Position numbers and translations under genes: made by a program. 6,812 nucleotides of DNA from an uncultured Prevotella sp. (GTDB taxonomy: Bacteria > Bacteroidota > Bacteroidia > Bacteroidales > Bacteroidaceae). Below are positions 5,148 through 6,812 of this stretch, piece after piece. Each line of letters begins with the position of its first letter. The stretch's first letter is position 1. The stretch is from the NCBI GenBank assembly GCA_934281565.1, contig CAKQXI010000124.1, forward strand, positions 1 to 6,812. The letters are read 5' to 3'. Under the pieces are notes generated by a model. It was not told where the DNA came from and made no database searches. It worked only from the letters and a program-made list of their open reading frames with translations.

Positions 5148-6452
5148 ATGAATAAGATAGTTACTGGTGCTGCCATCCTCGGCATGGGCATGGCGGTCGC
5201 TTCTTGTGGAAGCAACAAGAAAATACAAGGATGTACTTATCCCAACTTGAAGGACAAGACGGAGATCCAAGGCGATGGGGTTGTGGTGAGTCGCAATGAC
5301 GAGCTGATGGACCCACAGTTCTTGATACTCTCCGATGCCCAACGCCAACTGGTGCGGAAGAACAACCAATTTGCCCTCAACCTATTCCAGCAGGTTTCGG
5401 GCTTCGATTCCAAGGTCGTCTCACCTTTAAGCATCACTTACCTGATGGGTATGCTTGCCAATGGTGCCGATGGACAGACCCAACAGGAGATCATGAAAGT
5501 CATGGGTGCTGATAGGGGTTCACTTTCCGACATGAACGATTTCTACAAGTATTTGATGGAATATACTCAGAAAGCGGACAAGTCGACAACCCTCAACCTT
5601 GCCAACTATATTGCCCTCAACAAACAATATCAGCTAAAAGCTCCTTTCGCAAAGACGATGGCTGATTATTATCAGGCTGGCGTTGAACCGCTTGACTTTA
5701 CCACACAAAAGACAACCGCCCACATCAACGATTGGTGCAAGCGACATACTGACGGTATGATACCTAACATCATCGACCAAGTGGAGCCATCGGCTGTGTC
5801 TTACATCATGAACGCCATTTTCTTCAATGGCTCATGGCAGGATAAGTTTGACAAAAAGGAAACCAAACTGGAACGTTTCCAAGGCTATACCCGTGACATC
5901 AAGCGTGTGCAGATGATGCACCGCAACGACAAGATTGCCTATCTTGACAACGATACTTATGCTGCCGTCAGCTTGCCTTACGGCAATGGTACTTATCGCA
6001 TGACCGTGTTGTTGCCGAATGTAGGCAAGTCCATTGATGAGATGATGAAGAAGATGGATGTAGGGGCTATTGAGGGGATGCAGCGCAAGATGGACGATTG
6101 CTATGTAGACTTGAAACTGCCACGCTTTGCGACGGAACTGGAGCTGCCCTTGAACGACATCATTAGCAAACTGGGTGCTCCGACGATGTTCACTGGCGAG
6201 GCAAACTTCTCGCACTTTGCCGATGGCAACTTCTATATCTCGAAGATGCTCCAGAAAGCAAAGATAGAGGTAAGCGAGGAGGGAACCAAGGCTGCTGCCG
6301 TCACTGCGGCAATCATGACCATGGCGGCACTCAACCCAGACGAACCACGCCATGTGGAGTTCCATGCCAATCGTCCTTTTGTGTATATGATAACAGAAAC
6401 GACTACGGGTTCCATTCTTTTCATGGGACAGTTTACAGGTTCCGAGATCTGA
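5148..6452 (+). CDS. Serpin-family protease inhibitor, lipoprotein
   Basis: The 434-residue protein is a complete serpin with a lipoprotein signal peptide: hydrophobic core at 5-16, lipobox VASC with acylation at C20, then a linker to about residue 58. The serpin fold starts at the helix A region (63-84) and includes SPLSITYLMGMLANGADGQT (92-111), NAIFFNGSW (222-230), the inhibitory hinge EEGTKAAAVT (377-386, P17-P8), and the signature FHANRPFVYMI (405-415), which fits the PROSITE serpin pattern. Inhibitory serpins trap serine or cysteine proteases by loop insertion after cleavage at P1. Counting 17 residues from P17 gives A393-A394 as P1-P1', with M392 or L395 as alternatives, hinting at elastase- or subtilisin-like targets. 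Bifidobacterium serpin and Tannerella miropin are precedents. The residues after C20 (GSNKK) lack a clear acidic surface-export signal, so inner- or outer-leaflet placement is open. No TACCTTTGC promoter precedes it; a weak TTTT-21 bp-AACATTTT candidate ends just before the ATG. Confidence 0.95.
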   Translation: MNKIVTGAAILGMGMAVASCGSNKKIQGCTYPNLKDKTEIQGDGVVVSRNDELMDPQFLILSDAQRQLVRKNNQFALNLFQQVSGFDSKVVSPLSITYLMGMLANGADGQTQQEIMKVMGADRGSLSDMNDFYKYLMEYTQKADKSTTLNLANYIALNKQYQLKAPFAKTMADYYQAGVEPLDFTTQKTTAHINDWCKRHTDGMIPNIIDQVEPSAVSYIMNAIFFNGSWQDKFDKKETKLERFQGYTRDIKRVQMMHRNDKIAYLDNDTYAAVSLPYGNGTYRMTVLLPNVGKSIDEMMKKMDVGAIEGMQRKMDDCYVDLKLPRFATELELPLNDIISKLGAPTMFTGEANFSHFADGNFYISKMLQKAKIEVSEEGTKAAAVTAAIMTMAALNPDEPRHVEFHANRPFVYMITETTTGSILFMGQFTGSEI

Positions 6453-6506
6453 TTGTCTTATGGAATATAGAAGTGTAAGGGTTGCGCAAAGGGATGCGAG
6501 TAGAAG

Positions 6507-6532
6507 AAAAATACAAGAAATTGTAACTTTTT
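6507..6532 (+). terminator. Possible weak terminator after the serpin gene
   Basis: TACAA (6512-6516) and TTGTA (6521-6525) form a stem with a GAAA tetraloop. Five flanking A (6507-6511) can pair with five T (6528-6532) across a two-base bulge, leaving a U-rich end. The stem is entirely A/T-rich apart from one G-C pair, so it is a marginal call. It is 54 bp past the serpin stop and ahead of the tRNA promoter. Confidence 0.35.
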
Positions 6533-6552
6533 GAAAAATAATTGCCGAAAAA

Positions 6553-6585
6553 TTTGGTGGAACAAAATAAAAGCATTACCTTTGC
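6553..6585 (+). promoter_or_regulatory. Promoter of the tRNA-Ser/tRNA-Glu operon
   Basis: TTTG (6553-6556), 20 bp, then TACCTTTGC (6577-6585): a near-perfect Bacteroidetes promoter. Transcription should begin near 6592, about 43 nt before tRNA-Ser, leaving a short leader for processing. The GCATTACCTTTGCAAC context resembles that of the ATPase promoter (TATTACCTTTGCAAC). Confidence 0.78.
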
Positions 6586-6634
6586 AACCGCATTTGAGAA
6601 ATGATGCTTGTGATTCGGTTATGGAGTCCGACAA

Positions 6635-6721
6635 GGAAGGTTGGGTGAGTGGCTGAAACCACCAGTTTGCTAAACTGACGTGCGGGTTACCGTACCGGGG
6701 GTTCGAATCCCCCACCTTCCG
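6635..6721 (+). tRNA. tRNA-Ser(GCU)
   Basis: An 87-nt class II tRNA. Acceptor strands GGAAGGT (6635-6641) and ACCTTCC (6714-6720) pair over 7 bp, with discriminator G6721. The D stem is GGT/ACC. Anticodon GCT lies at 6669-6671 in loop TTGCTAA and reads AGC/AGU serine codons. A long variable arm GTGCGG-GTTA-CCGTAC forms 6 bp with one G-U, as expected for tRNA-Ser. The T arm is GGGGG-TTCGAAT-CCCCC. The outermost anticodon-stem pair is a C-A mismatch. The CCA end is not fully encoded (G then CAAG), so it is probably added enzymatically. Confidence 0.97.
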
Positions 6722-6746
6722 CAAGCTCTTTCGACGATGTACCGTT

Positions 6747-6812
6747 GGTCGATTCATCTAATGGTTAGGATACAAGATTCTCAATCTTGGCATAGGGGTT
6801 CGATTCCCCTAT
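6747..6812 (+). tRNA. tRNA-Glu(CUC), 3' end cut by the window
   Basis: The 5' acceptor strand GGTCGAT (6747-6753) begins the tRNA. The D stem is ATC/GAT, the anticodon stem CAAGA/TCTTG encloses TTCTCAA, and the T arm AGGGG-TTCGATT-CCCCT is intact. Anticodon CTC (6780-6782) falls exactly at positions 34-36 and reads GAG. The last AT of the window starts the 3' acceptor strand; about five bases plus the discriminator are missing. It follows tRNA-Ser by 25 nt and is probably cotranscribed from the promoter at 6553-6585. Confidence 0.94.

Noticed and set aside
6661..6677. Defective tRNA-Ser because of a C-A mismatch at the outer anticodon-stem pair
   Set aside because: All other stems pair well and the same mismatch appears, as far as I recall, in related Bacteroidetes tRNA-Ser genes, so it is not evidence of a pseudogene.
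6458..6757. Minus-strand open frame of 99 codons
   Set aside because: It runs antisense through the tRNA promoter and the whole tRNA-Ser gene into tRNA-Glu, so it is a chance frame.

Overview
The window looks like a chromosomal segment of a Bacteroidales bacterium, most likely Prevotella or a close relative. The main reason is that four intergenic regions carry the Bacteroidetes promoter form TTTG, 18-20 bp, then TAnnTTTG (each time exactly TACCTTTGC). The gene content agrees: a GH92 exo-alpha-mannosidase, an AAA_14-type ATPase ending in PLWLLGFLY, a lipoprotein serpin, and a pyruvate:ferredoxin oxidoreductase N-terminus. Ribosome binding sites are weak or absent, as is usual in this phylum. 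Genus assignment is inference.

Left part, minus strand. Positions 1-40 hold the first 13 codons of a probable pyruvate:ferredoxin/flavodoxin oxidoreductase (nifJ). A 194-bp repeat-bearing spacer separates it from an ATPase gene (235-1425) with a complete Walker A motif but a Walker B glutamate replaced by glutamine. Its promoter is at 1459-1491. Next upstream is a GH92 mannosidase gene (1606-3777) with a signal peptide, a strong hairpin terminator (1549-1587) and a promoter at 3843-3874. The ATPase and GH92 promoters share an upstream A/T dyad plus a 15-nt motif in the same orientation and at nearly the same distance.

Right part, plus strand. A divergent gene (3972-5057) encodes a 361-residue ATP-grasp-like enzyme of unknown substrate. 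Its promoter lies so close to the ATG that the mRNA may be leaderless. A terminator hairpin (about 5070-5110) separates it from a lipoprotein serpin (5148-6452) with an intact inhibitory hinge. A possible weak terminator and a near-consensus promoter (6553-6585) follow. The promoter should drive a tRNA operon: tRNA-Ser(GCU), then tRNA-Glu(CUC), which runs off the window end.

The genes do not form one operon; each main gene appears to have its own control region. The mannosidase (host or yeast N-glycan trimming) and the serpin (protection from host or competitor proteases) would both act in the cell envelope at the host interface. The rest is metabolic, housekeeping or unknown. I see no CRISPR array, insertion sequence, phage gene or toxin-antitoxin pair, and no clearly new multi-gene system. 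The best leads are the shared promoter element, the altered ATPase, the serpin reactive loop and the possible leaderless start.
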